Shown: one piece after another, positions 46,150 to 58,154 of the stretch
How the letters are laid out: every line of letters starts with the position of its first letter
Numbering within the stretch: position 1 is the stretch's first letter
Notes under the pieces: model-generated
Told to the model about the DNA's origin: nothing
Databases searched by the model: none
The model's input: only the letters and a program-made list of their open reading frames with translations
DNA from: Isoetes taiwanensis
Taxonomy: Eukaryota > Streptophyta > Lycopodiopsida > Isoetales > Isoetaceae
Reading direction: 5' to 3'
Length of the DNA: 64,000 bases
Assembly (NCBI GenBank): GCA_021234155.1
Contig: JAJEKV010000039.1
Span: 6,982,912 to 7,046,911 of the forward strand
Program-made: the position numbers and the translations under genes

Positions 46150-47460
46150 ATATCCTACACTTGAGCAACAGACAGGCCGGCTGACTGATGTGCTTAGGAC
46201 TGCAGCAGAGAGATGCTTTGGAATAAGCCGCCCGCGACGGACCTTCAGGAAAATAACCTTCCCACGTAATCAATGGTTTGATGCAGAGTGCAAGGAACAC
46301 AAATGCTGGCTCCGGCAAGTCACAGACCCTGCTTTACGCCCACATGCAGTCAGATAGTACCGCGTCTTCTTTAAAGCTAAGAAAGCCAGGTACATTGCAG
46401 CGCATCAAAGGGAAATGTTTTACCTCCTGGAACGTCACCCCAGGACCTTACGGCGAAGGGTTCTTAGAAAGCCCGGTCTGACCCACGGGAACATCACTCC
46501 GGCGGTGGAGGCAATACTTGCAACAGCTATCACGACCCTCGGGGTGCACATGCGGCATTACCCCTCCAAGAAGGCCCAGTCTGGAAATCCGCAGTCGGGC
46601 GTGGAACAAGGCTTACGCCGTCTTGCCAATGGGAAAGCCCCGGACTGGATGGTATGCGGCGTAATTGCTTAACTTGGGTAGGGCCGTCCATAATACCGAT
46701 CTACACCCGCCTTGTTCAACAAGGCATTACAGGAAGGCTTCCCACCCATGATGGACCAATAGCGAAGTTGTTCCCATCTATAAGGCGGTGTGACCCTTTG
46801 CTTGACCAATTACCGAACAATCATGGTCGATTCGGTGTTTGCAAAAATTAACTTCTTTGGGATTCTCGGCAGCGGTTGAGCTGACCGGGAGGTAGAGGTA
46901 GAGAGATCTGAGGCCCTCACCGAGGCGGGGATTGAGACCCCGACACTCAACCATTGACCACATCTTCACATTGCGAACTCACGGTTGAAGATAGCGAGGA
47001 AGCGCCATCGGGATCTATATTGTTGCCGTGGATTTTTGCGAAGACATTTGACATCGTGCCTCGGGGAAAAACTATGGGCAAGATTGCGACAACCGGGGTT
47101 TCTGTAGATTTGTAGAATGCAAAGTGTACATGCTATATGAAAGGTGCTTGCCGGATTCGCGTGCCGACAAAGCCAACCATTTGATAGTAGTATCGGGGTT
47201 CGTCGGGGATGCCCCTCTCCCCAACATTGTTTGGGCTTTACATTGATCAATTGGAGAGCTGGCTTGCCGATAATGGGGGCGACGGGCTCACCTTCTCTCC
47301 CGGATCATCAAGCGGTTAATATATACCGATGATGTGGACCTCTAGCTTACACACCAGCGGACATGCAGCGACATCTCGATGCCCTGGACACATTTTGCCA
47401 AGCGAATGATATGCGCGTCAACTTGGCCAAGACTAAGGTGGTTTTCATATCATCTTCACG
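46150..47460 (+). pseudogene. LINE linker and reverse transcriptase domain
   Basis: The linker includes FGISRPRRTFRKITFPRNQW, FDAECKEHKCWLRQV, REMFYLLERHPRTLRRR and NITPAVEAIL. RT blocks in shifting frames: GLRRLANGKAPDW, a Q-type GVR.GCPLSP box near 47200 followed in another frame by LFGLYIDQLESWLADNGG, and the catalytic YTDDVDL at 47322-47342. The region after it reads LDTFCQANDMRVNLAKTKVV. Several stops and frameshifts are present. Confidence 0.85.
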
Positions 47461-47499
47461 TCGGTAGAGGACCCCTCCTTCGATTCCGAGAGGCGAGAA

Positions 47500-48420
47500 T
47501 GCGGAAGTAGCATCCACATACAAATATTTGGGAGTGGAGTTTCCTTCTACTATGCACTGGGACACATCCATACGGCTACGAGTTATGGCGGGCTGGAAGG
47601 CACTATATGCAATGTAAAACAATAGTCATAGAGCGGAGTTGTATGATTGGACCCATCATCCACCGGGTCTTAGTGGAGCTTTGTCCTTTTATACGGGGTT
47701 GAAGTATGGGGCCCAGTGAGTATCCCTCGCTACTTGGAATGACTTGGAGCAAAAGTGAGAAAAGCCTTCTTGGTAATGCGAGCACTAGGGGTGAAGTCCA
47801 CAGTCCCATATTAAATTTCTACCGGGTAGAGACAGATTCTTGCCTCTTGAGGAGGGGCGACCCTTGATCGCCACATTGTCTATTTTCATAAGGTGGTCAA
47901 TATGGACGATGCTCATCTCCCTAAACTAACTTATATCATGGCAATGGGGCCACAACGCCTCAAGGCCTACTGGAGGAAAAAGATAGCTCAATGGATGGCT
48001 AGATGGAAAGTGCAGGAGCACAGGCGCATACATGTGCAAACAGAGGCAGATCGCCATAGCTTGAGGCAATATCTTGACGCTTGCTTCCTCAGCAAGCTTT
48101 GGGATGCCGACACCCTTGAGCAGTCAAGGCAAAGACACTACCCGGCGCCACATAAATCCCACATTGGAGCGAGGCCCATAGCGCTAAGCTGCGCCCGCTT
48201 GCCCATGAAAAGACTTGAGACTCATTGCCTCTATTCAGTATAGGGGCACATCATCTTCAATTGAGACAAGCGGATGGATTGGTGAGCCCGCGTCGGGGCA
48301 GAGCTCTGTCAATCTTTGTCAAATGGGAGTCATTGAGGATGAATCTCATACCCTTCAAAGTTGCCCAAATATATGATCAAATCCAAACCGGACGCTATAT
48401 TTGAAGTTGGTCGAGCCCGA
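47500..48420 (+). pseudogene. LINE C-terminal domain with zinc knuckle
   Basis: In pieces: STYKYLGVEFPSTMHWD, the equivalent of VRKAFLVRALGVKST, then VNMDDAHLPKLTYIMAMG, AQWMARWKVQEHRRIHVQ, LRQYLDACFLSKLWDAD and, near 48250-48370, the decayed counterpart of the CxxC...H....C knuckle seen in the other copies. The order matches 39143-40177 on the opposite strand. Confidence 0.85.
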
Positions 48421-48554
48421 CCGGCCGCTACATGTGACATTGAGCACGGCATCCTTCAGGAGGTCATGGACATGCGAGATCAGCTATGTCCTCGGGCACG
48501 CGCTTGACATGTACATACACATTTATTTCATGATGATGTATACTTGTACAGTTT

Positions 48555-48724
48555 GACAGCATTCTTATTACTGCCACGGTTTTTCCCTCGAAAACCCTTC
48601 GGGGCGAGGGTTTTTTAACCGGGACAGTAATAAGTTTGTTGCACTCCTTCTGGGTTCCATAGGCCGATTGGTCTCAGTGGACGATAGAAAACCATTCTTA
48701 TTCTTATTCTTCTTATTCTTAAAG
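48555..48724 (+). repeat. LINE 3' tail module of copy C
   Basis: attcttattactgccacgg, then the stem-loop with ccctcg and cgaggg arms around aaaacccttcgggg, ttttttaaccgggacagtaat, ggttcc, ccgattggtctcagtggacgat, ending in ttcttattcttattcttct-like repeats. This is the best-preserved stem of the set: six base pairs plus an inner cccttcgggg. Confidence 0.85.
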
Positions 48725-48940
48725 CACCTGTACTAAAAATACAGTGGTTGCAAACATACGAACAATATAATTCTCATCATGGAATCATAAAGCTTGTCAA
48801 AATGCACATTAGATGCATGACGGATCAATCGACGAGTTGTGTTAATGGACTGGATGCCTAATCAGACCAATTTGATAATACATATCACAAAACGTGAACA
48901 TCGTTCCTATCGAGAATATGCACACAACCAACACATAACA

Positions 48941-49480
48941 CCCAACACATAACAACCAACACATAACAACTATTGACATTAACAACCAACACATAACTAC
49001 CATTGACATTAATTAACACAACCATTGGGTCCAACACATTTAAATTAAAATCACCCTTAAACCCCCTTTGGTTTGGGTGCATATTCACACGGGGGGTGAC
49101 TCCGGGCAACGAGAGCTGTTGGATAGGCATATTCACCCCTTATTCCTTAATCTATACCGTACGTAAAGTTCCTCGTTTGTGGGGTATGCAAGTACAAAAA
49201 TTTCTATACTTCTATACTGTATAACAAGATTCGCAAAATACTATAAGATTTCAAGCGGAATACTATATGGTGTTGATTTCGTACGTGCAAAATACAATTA
49301 TAAGGGCTCTCGCTGCCCTACGTCACCCCCGTGTGAATATGCACCCAAACCAAAGGGGGTTTAAGGGGGATTTTAATTTAAATGTGTTGGACCCAATGGT
49401 TGTGTTAATTAATGTCAATGGTAGTTATGTGTTGGTTGTTAATGTCAATAGTTGTTATGTGTTGGTTGTTATGTGTTGGG
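48941..49480. repeat. Fold-back inverted repeat with ~176-bp arms
   Basis: 48941-49116 is the near-perfect reverse complement of 49305-49480, around a loop of about 190 bp. Each arm contains internal repeats of caacacataac and a segment readable as RVNMHPNQRGFKGDFNLNVL on opposite strands, which is why the same peptide appears twice. The arms may be the ends of a fold-back or MITE-type element; no flanking target duplication was identified. Confidence 0.85.
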
Positions 49481-50679
49481 GGATTTAATTTTTATATGTT
49501 GGATGTTAATGGTTTGTGTTGCAAAAAAATTTTTTCGGGGCCTTAGGGACGTCACCCCTCCCCCTCCCCCCTCCGGTGTGACAAAAATTTTAGAATTCAA
49601 ACCAAAAAAAAACTAGAATTCATTTGATGCTTTCATCACCTGTAGCTTTTGAATTTGATCACAATAAAACAAATAGAACATAAGTAAAAGTTACCATAAA
49701 GATAGAGCAGATTGATCCCATTATTCCAAAAGTCATAAAGTTTGCAACACAAAGAGAACCCCCTGTTATTATGCTACATATTGTTACTTCCGCTACAACT
49801 ATTTCTCTTTCACAATGACATCATTGTTTATCAATCCATATGATTTTGGATGCTCCATCTCTAGCTTAAAGGTAATGCGTGATTCACCTTATGGTTCGAT
49901 TAAAGTTCCAAACCTACAATATAAATGCATTCTTGTGGCCACTGTTTGACTGATCTGCATGACATGGAAAAGGGCGTGGAATAATCCGCCTGTTGTGTGC
50001 ATAAGAATCTGTTTGTTGATTGAAGCTGAAGGCTGGCTGCTATGAACAATCCGGCAGCCAGGAATATCCAAGAGTTGGAAGCAAACAGAGGGCCTAAACT
50101 CTAAACTCTTTTTGAATCTGCGGCAAATCTTAGGAAGGAAACAAAAGGGGGTTTTGCAGCACTACATTGTAGAATCAGGAAACCAATACCTTGTAAAAAA
50201 AACATTATGCTAACTGAAGAAACATTAAAAAACAAATACCTTTATAAGTGTGAGCAAAAAATCCATCTCGTGGTAGTAAAATCCACTCCGGCAATAAGAA
50301 TCCAAGAGGGCAAGTACACATGCATATGCACACATGCACACACATGCACACATGCACTTGCACTTGCACTTGCACTTGCACATGCACAATACACATGCAC
50401 ATGCACACACATGCACATGCATATGCACATGCACATACATACACATGCGCAGTGTTCATGCACAAACACATGCAGAGAAAGAGAACAACCCTTGGATTGT
50501 TCCAACCAACGAAAATCAACGGCCCATAAAGAGTGCACTCTAGAAATACTATTTAGTACACCTCAACGAATACAACAACGAAATCATAGAAAAACCATGT
50601 GAAAAAGCGTATAAAAATCTAAAAGTAACCCCCTGTTATTGTGCTACATATTCAAACAGACGGGGAAAGCAATGAATAC
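49481..50679. other. Anonymous sequence with a simple repeat
   Basis: No gene. Around 50318-50470 is a (CACATG)/(CTTGCA)-type simple repeat of about 150 bp. Open frames through it on both strands are artefacts. Confidence 0.6.
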
Positions 50680-50784
50680 CTATGGCGTGCGAGTCGTTCC
50701 ACAATATTATCTACTACGATGTTGGATGCAACACAAACTAGAATTTTGGATCCATGTTGCACTTCTTGTATGTATATTTCAACT
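50680..50784 (-). pseudogene. SMUBP-2-like helicase exon, 3' part (split by gypsy)
   Basis: Minus strand. Directly after the gypsy insertion site the frame reads VEIYIQEVQHGSKILVCVAS and NIVVDNIVERLARH, then a GT donor at 50678-50679. This is the segment following the Walker A motif in DNA2/NAM7-family helicases of the SMUBP-2 (IGHMBP2) type; plants have a chloroplast-predicted member. The frame is exactly continuous with 61726-61856 when the gypsy element is removed. Confidence 0.8.
50780..50784. repeat. Gypsy target-site duplication, left
   Basis: CAACT directly before the LTR, matched by CAACT at 61721-61725 directly after the other LTR. Confidence 0.92.
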
Positions 50785-53251
50785 TGTTAGCCTAAAACCT
50801 GGAATTTTAGCCTAACCTCAAAGGAATCTTAAACAGAATGGTTAGAACCTCCAGATCACTTAGGGTGATCAATCCTTGTCATATGAAACCAGAAAATTCA
50901 TTTTTGAAGTGCTAGTTTTTTCAAAATCACTAGAGTCCCTGAAACTGAAAAAACTGTCAGAGCAAAAACTGAACTTGCAGACACACCTTGAGAGATTTTG
51001 AAGATCTGATTGGTGTTATAAGTGGTCAACAAGCAGAGGAAAATGGTGGAGAAGATTTGACTTGATTTGAATAAGGGGGGGTCAAGAAAATCGAGGTCAA
51101 AGGCAGGTCAAAAAGTTGGCCAGTGCCAAAACAGAGAGCCAAATTTTGCAGATGGAGTTTGATGGGAAATTTTGGGTTGGGATCTATGCAGACAACTTCA
51201 AAATAGCCTCTAGATCACGTGCAAAAGGTTTGAATAGCAAAAGGATGTTTTAGTTTTTCCGTAAGTAAACAAAACCTCAAGAAAAGAACAAACTCAGAAT
51301 GAGTTATGAAAAGAAATCTTTTTATATGTTTTTCTCAGAATGTATAGGTTTCTAGGATTTCTATAAGGATGAAATACAACTATCGAAGAGGATATCATCT
51401 ACGAGTAAGTGTTTTTTTGGTCTTGTTTTTGGTTTTTGCTTTTTAAAAGAGCAATGCGAGAATTACAAAAAATGGATGTACAATGATGAAAACGATTTTT
51501 TTCAGGCAAAGACTATGCATTATAGCAATGTGGTACGAAAGTTTGATAATGTCAAGGGGTATTACCAAAGTTTGAAAATAATAATCTTGAGTAATAATGC
51601 TTGAGAGCAATTTCAAGACTGTATGAGTCTTTCGAGTGCTTCAAAAATACCAATGAAGTAATATGGAATGATTATTTAAGTTTGCAATCGAGGTGCTTCG
51701 ATGCTGAACAGGTCACAACGAACTGGGACTTCAATCTCGAAGCGAAATAGAGCTGGAATCGAAAGCAGAAAGCGAGCAAAATGATATCAAAATATTGATC
51801 GCGCCAAAATCACGAGAGGTATATCTCCACGAGGGGTGTCGATTTGATCTGTAATCTTTGGTTTAAGAACTGTTCCTCTCACAAAACTAGCTCGGCCGAG
51901 TGATTTTAGGCCTAATTTGAGCAATTTCTCACGGATCAAATGCCACAGAGGGTCCCCAAGGTCTCGGAAAAGGTTCAGGAGTTGATCTCGGGGGAAAATT
52001 GGCGGGATTCAATCAAATTTAAGCAATTTAATTGGCGGATTTAGGGTTCCCCTATTTCTTAGGGTTCATCAAAAATTCTTAAGGGTGATATATCCCACGA
52101 GGCACAAACGAGTCCGGCAGCCTTACGTATATAAGGAATAGTGTTGACCCCACTATTAAGTTTACGTGCCATGCGAGAGGGACACCCGGCCAGTGTCGGC
52201 CCCCCGCCCGCCCCGTGGAAAAATTGGGGGGGGACGGAACTATGCAGAAATAGATAGGGTAGATAGGCTAGAATAGGTTTTTCATTTTTTTGGCACGCAT
52301 CCCAAGAATCCAATTTTGAAGGCCTTCCCAAGGGTTTTTTTCAAATTTAAAAAGGCCATGTTAGATCTTTTTTGCCAAGCTTTCCATCTAGAAGGTTTTC
52401 AGGTCAAACCTGAAACATTTAAATTTTTGTCCATTTTGACCCATGGTCAATGAATATTGCAACATAGGGATGGTGAAAAAGTCATGGGAAAAAGATGGGA
52501 AAAGGGTGTAAAATAGGCTATACTAGGGTTTAGGAAGATGAAATGAGAATGAGAAAAGAGTTTTCTTGCCTTTGAAGTTTTTCAAGATCATTAGGGGCAA
52601 TTCTCAATTGAAGGTAGGATCAATAAAAAAAATGGGTAGTGAAATGATGGGAAAAGGTCTCAAAAGTGAAAAACATGGTGAGAGAAAGGTTATAAAAGGT
52701 TCATAGGACATAAAAAGGTGGATATGGAATGAAGACAAGATGGGTACCTCTCAGCACTTGATTTCATCTCGATTGTCTCTAATGCTCAAATCATACCTCA
52801 TGGTGAAGATACATTTGCTCAAAGCCTAAGGGTCTTCCAAACTTCTATAAGGGTCTTCCAAACTTCAAGGCTAGAATAAGAGCATGTTTCACTTCCAAGA
52901 TGGCATCCTTATATGTGTGACTTCAAACTACTAATGAAACTCAAGCAAGCTCCATAAGGTTGAACTTTGGTAAAACATCTTGTGCTTCCTTGATAATCTT
53001 GCTATAGCCTTTGCACGGTCTTCAAATCAAAGGAAAATGTTAAACAAATGGGAATGTGTCTAAAAGGTATTTTACCTCAAGGAAAAGATTAGGCTATAAA
53101 AGGAGATCCCCAATGCCTTCCAAACTTGGTCAAATGTCTTCCAAACTCTAATGGGATCACAATAGCCTGAAACTTTTCCTTAGAGGAAATATGGATGAAA
53201 CAAAAGTTTTTGATAATAGATGCTAGTCCATGTTGCCAGAAATGGGCAACA
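50785..53251 (-). repeat. Gypsy 3' LTR
   Basis: On the element strand it begins TGTTGCCCATTTC and ends ctaaca. Nearly identical in order to 59260-61720, with many scattered 1-6 base indels, a good share of them at CAG or CTG triplets. Confidence 0.93.
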
Positions 53252-53846
53252 TCTCCTCAAAAGGAAAGAATAGGCTGGTCCCCCTCACCCCTAACAGGAT
53301 GTAGACTTAGACCTGAGGATCTTCAAATCTTTGGTGCGGTGTGTGAGAATGATGTAGAGTAATGAAATGAGTGGTATGAGTGTAATATGAACTCTGCTAT
53401 GGTGGAAATGTGGTGCAGAGCATGGTAGGGAATGAAAATAAAAGGATAGAAGGCTGAAATGGAATGTAAGGCAACTTATAGGCAGATGAAAATGGAGGAG
53501 AAAAGAATGAACACTGCATATGTGGTAAATCAAGGTTAGCATGAGTGCCAAGCAAGATGTGGAAAAGTATATATGGATAGCACTCTAGAACTCCAATGGA
53601 GAAGCAAGGTCTCATGAAGAATAAGCCAGTATGAAAAGCAGATGAAATGTTTTGACACATGGCCCTGTCATGACAACATAGAACTCATTAATAGGTAATA
53701 ATCAAAGTCTTTATCCCTTGTGGCCACATTCCTGCGACTAAAGAAAACACCATATTAAACCTCAAAGGAAATATGCTAGTCGGAAGAAATATTAAAACCT
53801 CAACTTTGAAATTATAAACTAACCTATTCTAAGCTAGAACAAATGC
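53252..53846 (-). other. Gypsy 3' non-coding region
   Basis: About 590 bp between the integrase C-terminus and the 3' LTR. On the element strand a purine-rich ggggtgagggggacc lies about 25-40 bp before the LTR and gaggaga directly abuts it; either could be the polypurine tract. The open frames in this stretch have no domain. Confidence 0.6.
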
Positions 53847-54931
53847 TTATATAGAAGTGAAGAGGCTCAAGCGAGGGCATCTTTGAGGCCAATATCTTTT
53901 AAGGTGTTGAATATTAATGGGATTTGGCAGTTCTAATCCTGTACCAAGATCTGCCAACCTATAAGATGAGCAGCCAGCATCTCCTAAAATTTGATAGGGA
54001 CCTTCCCAAGGATTTTCAAACTTTGAAAGCTTTCCTTCATCTGCAGCATTCCACTTTAAAACTAATTCCATAGGTGCAAACTTGTCTTGTAGTTTGTGAG
54101 CAGCCTTGAAAGTCTGCTTTGCACTCTTAGCCTTCTTGACAAGTTGTAATTTCTCGCAACAAACCTTTCTTCATCTAATTTTAAGAACTTCATACACGTG
54201 CTTCAAGGCTTGAGAAAACTCCAACTCAAGCTTGAGTGCCATCCTTAAAGAAGGTATCTCTAACTCATTTGGAATAAGCGCCTCTACTCCATATACTAAA
54301 ACTGAAAGGTGAGGCATTAGTAGCTGCTTTAGAAGTAATTCTATGAGCCCAAAGAGCATCATATAATTTCAAGTGCCAATCCCTTTGGTTTTGGCAAACC
54401 TGTTTTCTGCAAAATACCCTTAAGCACTTTGTTAGTAGACTTCGGCTTGGCCATTTCCTTGAGGATAATAGGCTGAGCTTTTCACATGCTTGATCTTGAG
54501 GCTTGAAACAAGGAAATTAATAACTTCATTAATAAAAAGTAGAGCCTCTATCAGTCAAAATTTTAAAAGGAATGCCAAACCTAGAGCAAATATTCTCATG
54601 CAAAAATCTAGCGATGTAGTATGGGCATTTGCTTTCCTTAAAGGTCTTTGCCGACCACTTGGTGAAGCAGATCTGTAGCCACTACAATGTATTCATCTTT
54701 GGGCTGAGGATGGGGGATTGATAGGGCCAACATAGTCCAATCCCCAAACTTGAAATGGACCCGGGGAGACAATTCTGTAAGAGAGGAGGGGATGCAAGAT
54801 TCTTTTGCCAAAGATCGGCATTGATGACAAGTCTTTATAATATCATAACAATCTTTAAATAAATGAGGCCGAAATAACCAGACCTTAATATTTTCTTGGC
54901 GGTTGTTCTGCACGCAAAATGACCACCACAA
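53847..54931 (-). pseudogene. Gypsy integrase (zinc-binding, catalytic core and C-terminal tail)
   Basis: Integrase inserts the DNA copy into the genome. Element strand, in broken frames: CYDIIKTCHQCRSLAKES (CxxC part of the zinc domain), YIVVATDLLHQVV of the core, RFGIPFKILTDRGSTF at about 54540-54600 with a catalytic Asp, SSAYYPQGNGQAEV at about 54435-54480 with the catalytic Glu, YGVEALIPNELEIPSLRM, and a tail LSKFENPWEGPYQILGDAG followed by NIQHLKRYWPQ. At least four frameshifts or stops. Confidence 0.85.
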
Positions 54932-54946
54932 ACACCTTTGTGATTT

Positions 54947-55923
54947 TCAGCAAGTACCGAGGCAGACTTCATCTTCATCAACACATCTTAAGAGTACACC
55001 ATCCCTATTTACCTTGCACAAGATGTCACCAACCAAGGAGTAAGTCAAACATTTTAACTTAAACTTGTAAGCTTGGCTTTTTGAAAATTCAAAAGGTATC
55101 TCCTGATACTGAAGGAACCTCCTAATAGGTTGTTGCCAACCTTGAGCTGATGTAGTTGACAAGTCCTGCTCATTTAAAACAAGGTTAGTCATTTCTTCTT
55201 CTTGTATCAACTCCTCATGTTCAAAGTAGGCGTGAGGGCAAGTATAAACTTCGGGTTGTTCAATACATGAATAACCTTTACCTTTAAATCATAAGATTGA
55301 AGCCTACAAGCCCACCTATGAAGCTTAGGTTTTTCTAATTTCTTACCATGAGAAAAGGCATGGGGTTCTGCTTTGCATGTAGATAGTGGCTTGGGATTTT
55401 TGTAAAAGATGACCACTGTCTCTCTATCAAAAGATGAGAGCAGTGACACTCCTTTCTATCTTAGCATACTTCTCTTCAGTTTGAGACCATTGTTTGCTTG
55501 CAAAAGCAATAGGGTGTCTATCTGCAAAATGGCAACTCCAGTGACCTTTTTAGTGATAGTTATGTAAACTTTAAATGGTAATGAAAGGTCTGGAGTTTTT
55601 AAAAGTGTAGAATGGCAAATAGCCTCTATGATCTGCAAAAAAGCTTTTTCACACTCATCAGTCCAAACAACAGGCCTATATTTACTTTCTCTTTTACTAA
55701 CTTGGCCTACTCTAGTCAACTTAGAGATAGGACTAATAAGGTGAGAGAAATTAGGCACATACACTCTTAAGAAAGAGGTCATTCCCATAAATCCCTTGAC
55801 TTCTTTAATTGTCCTGGGTGTTTGAAGCTTTTTTAAAGCTATGATCTTCTCTTCAGCTACTTGAAGGCCTTTGGCAGAAACCTCATGGCCTAAGAGCTGG
55901 CCTTTGGATGCCAAAAGATGCAC
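54947..55923 (-). pseudogene. Gypsy RT thumb, RT-linked RNase H remnant and spacer
   Basis: Element strand. LLGHEVSAKGLQVAEEKI, RTIKEVKGFMGMTSFLR and WTDECEKAFLQI are the RT thumb/connection. PFKVYITITKKVTGVAIL is where RNase H begins, but the expected catalytic Asp is not evident. A shifted frame gives HRWACRLQSYDLKVKVIHVL. Then a spacer (TNLVLNEQDLSTTSAQGWQQ, VGDILCKVNRDGVLLRCVDE) leads to the integrase. This domain follows RT as in all gypsy elements and is separate from the upstream RNase H-like domain. Confidence 0.75.
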
Positions 55924-56233
55924 TTCTTTGGGTTTAGATTAACTCGGTTTATGCGCACAATGTAAATATCCTTGTTAGCTCTGAAATATGATCACTTGTG
56001 TCGATTACCCAAGCATAGATCATCAAGATAAACTCTGAATTGCTCGGGAGTCATGTTTGCAAAAACAAGTATCCATAGCTCTCGAAATGTAGCGAGGGGG
56101 CATTCATTAAGCCAAAAGGCATCCTTTTCATTGCATAAGTTCCCCATGGAGTAATGAAGGATGTCTTTGGCTGATCTTCCTTTTTGATGCTAATCTGATT
56201 AAAACCAGAGAAACCATCCAAAAATGAGTACAT
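55924..56233 (-). pseudogene. Gypsy RT catalytic core, frameshifted
   Basis: Element strand. MYSFLDGFSGFNQISIKKED carries the first catalytic Asp, followed by TSFITPWGTYAMKRMPFGLM. A shift then leads to FRVYLDDLCLG at about 56010-56040, the YxDD motif with Leu (YLDD at 56019-56033). The end of this segment has another stop. Confidence 0.85.
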
Positions 56234-57881
56234 AGACTTGCCGACCCCTTTGCATAAAGTATTTTTTTTTCCAAAAGGGCAAAGGGTAACAATCTTTTGT
56301 GGTAGCTTTATTTAGATCTCTATAATCCACACATATTCTTAGAGAACCATTCTTTTTTAGAACTGGAACAATACAAGAAACCCAAGAAGGGTTCACAATG
56401 TCAACTATCAAACCTGACTCCTGCATTTTGAATAATTCCTGCTTGATAAGATCTAAAAGTGAGGAATTAATTCTTCTCAATCTCTGCATGACAGGTTTAG
56501 TATCTTCACGAACTTTTATCTCAAACTCACAAATGCTCCTATCAACCCCTTTCAATTCTGAATATTCCCATGCAAAAACATCCACCCAATCTTCAAAGTA
56601 CTTAATCATTTTACCTTTGCAATCTTCATCATATAGATCTCCCATTTGCAAAGTCCTGGATATACCTCCTTTGTACACTTCAAGTTCTTTGTGTGATTCC
56701 TCTTGTGCTAGGTTGATGGTCAAGATAGGATGAAACTGAGAGAGTTCATCTTCATCTAGGACATCTTCCTTGATAGCTCCCTCAGAAAGATGCTCTAAGA
56801 GTGTTTTCCTGCACAAAGAATCAGCCTCAAAGTTTTTAGACCTTGGAATATGATAAATTTCCCAATGATCAAAAAAAGCTAGCAATTCTCGAGCTTGTGT
56901 GTTCAGATCCTCCATATCTTGATGTTTTGTTTGGTATTTTCCCAAGATCTGTTTGCAAACAAGTTGTGAGTCTCCATAGATAACAATATGGGAAATATTC
57001 ATAAACCTTGCTTCCTGTAGGCCTGCAATGAGGGCCCTATATTCTGCTGCATTAGAAGAAATATTAGGATGAATTCTCCCTATCTTAGTCATCAGCTTAA
57101 GATCTGCATCCTTCAGAATAGCAGTAGAAGAAGCAATCCCTAATTTTTTAGACATACCTCCATCAAACCAAAGGTAGGCCTTGTTTCCTTTTGGATCAGG
57201 GAACTCTGCATGAGCAAAGTTGATAACTTCTGCATTTATATCAACATCTAGACCTAAACTGTAAACTCCTAACTCTTCTTCCTGCAAAATATCCACATCT
57301 ATGAATCTAATGTTAGCAGAAGGGTCAGTTTGGTTTACCAGTTTAATGGAAGTTGCTCCATTTGAAATAGTGCAAATACCTTCAGACCATATAGGCCTAG
57401 CATCTACTGTTTTCATCCACCTTCTTCCCAATAATAAATCATAGATGTTAGCATGATTAACATTCTCAAAGTCAACAACCACAAATGTAGCTAAGACAAT
57501 GATTCCCCCTGTATTAACAGACACATTTCTCACCACTCCCTTTGGTACTACCTTAGCATTGGAAAAGGATTTTAGAACAATAGAAGTGTTGTCTTCTACT
57601 TTGAGATTCAGTGTTTTCATAACATGATAAGGCATGACATTTAGGGAGGAACCTCCATCCAACAAAACCTTATCTAAATGGGAGGTACCTATAGTAGCAC
57701 TACAAATAAAAGCACCCGGATCTTCAGTGTGCTCAGGTAGGGCTACAGAAATGTTGTTGCAAGTTTCTGCAGCAATCTCTTCAACATTTTGGGTATTCTT
57801 GATGAGCTTTTCCCTGTATGATGGTGCAATCCTTAATAAAGTTAGTAAGTCTACAGTAACCTTGGAGTTTTTCATAAGCAA
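56199..57881 (-). pseudogene. Gypsy pol ORF: protease, RNase H-like domain, RT fingers
   Basis: A 560-codon open frame. Protease: KVLLDGGSSLNVMP, active-site Asp near residue 75. RNase H-like domain at residues about 233-358 (nt 56808-57185): Asp240 (AYLWFDGGMSKK), Glu280 (NAAEYRALIAGLQEA), Asp304 (IYGDSQLV) and Asp354 (NFEADSLCRK), the full DEDD set of archaeal/bacterial-type RNase HI. RT begins at about residue 465 with MQRLRRINSSLLDLI and includes VPVLKKNGSLRICVDYRDLN. The last 25 residues are out of frame after a shift. The Met is not a true start, since pol is normally fused to or follows gag. Confidence 0.9.
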
Positions 57882-58154
57882 TTCAAATTCATCAAGCTCA
57901 AAATCTTTCTGTTTATACCTTTGGACAGGGGGAGGAGCTATATCCTGAGGATTTGGCTGAAATGTTACCTTAGGAGCTATACTTGGTGTGTGAGAACTTG
58001 CGGATGTACTGAATGGAGCCTAGCGTGTTTGCACAACCATAACATCTTGTTCTTCTTGTTCTTACGCACAAGTCTCAATAAAACTAATATTGGACACTGT
58101 TTACCTTTTTTCTTGCTTTGCAAGGTAATTCTTGACACTTGAGAACTTCTCTTC

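Larger units (their letters stand above)
45180..48724 (+). mobile_element. APE-type LINE, longest copy (copy C)
   Basis: A non-LTR retrotransposon of about 3.5 kb with an N-terminal apurinic-type endonuclease, RT, a C-terminal domain with zinc knuckle, a tail module and a (TTCTTA)n-like end at 48700-48724. It is the reference for copy A and the other fragments in this window. Frameshifts are numerous. The exact 5' end is unclear. The clade (RTE, Jockey-like or other) cannot be decided by eye. Confidence 0.9.

Noticed and set aside
48885-49488. A conserved peptide (NQRGFKGDFNLNVLDP) found twice as a gene
   Set aside because: Both copies are the two arms of an inverted repeat read on opposite strands.
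50205-50602. Cys/His/Met-rich frames on both strands
   Set aside because: Simple CACATG-type repeat; frames are composition artefacts.
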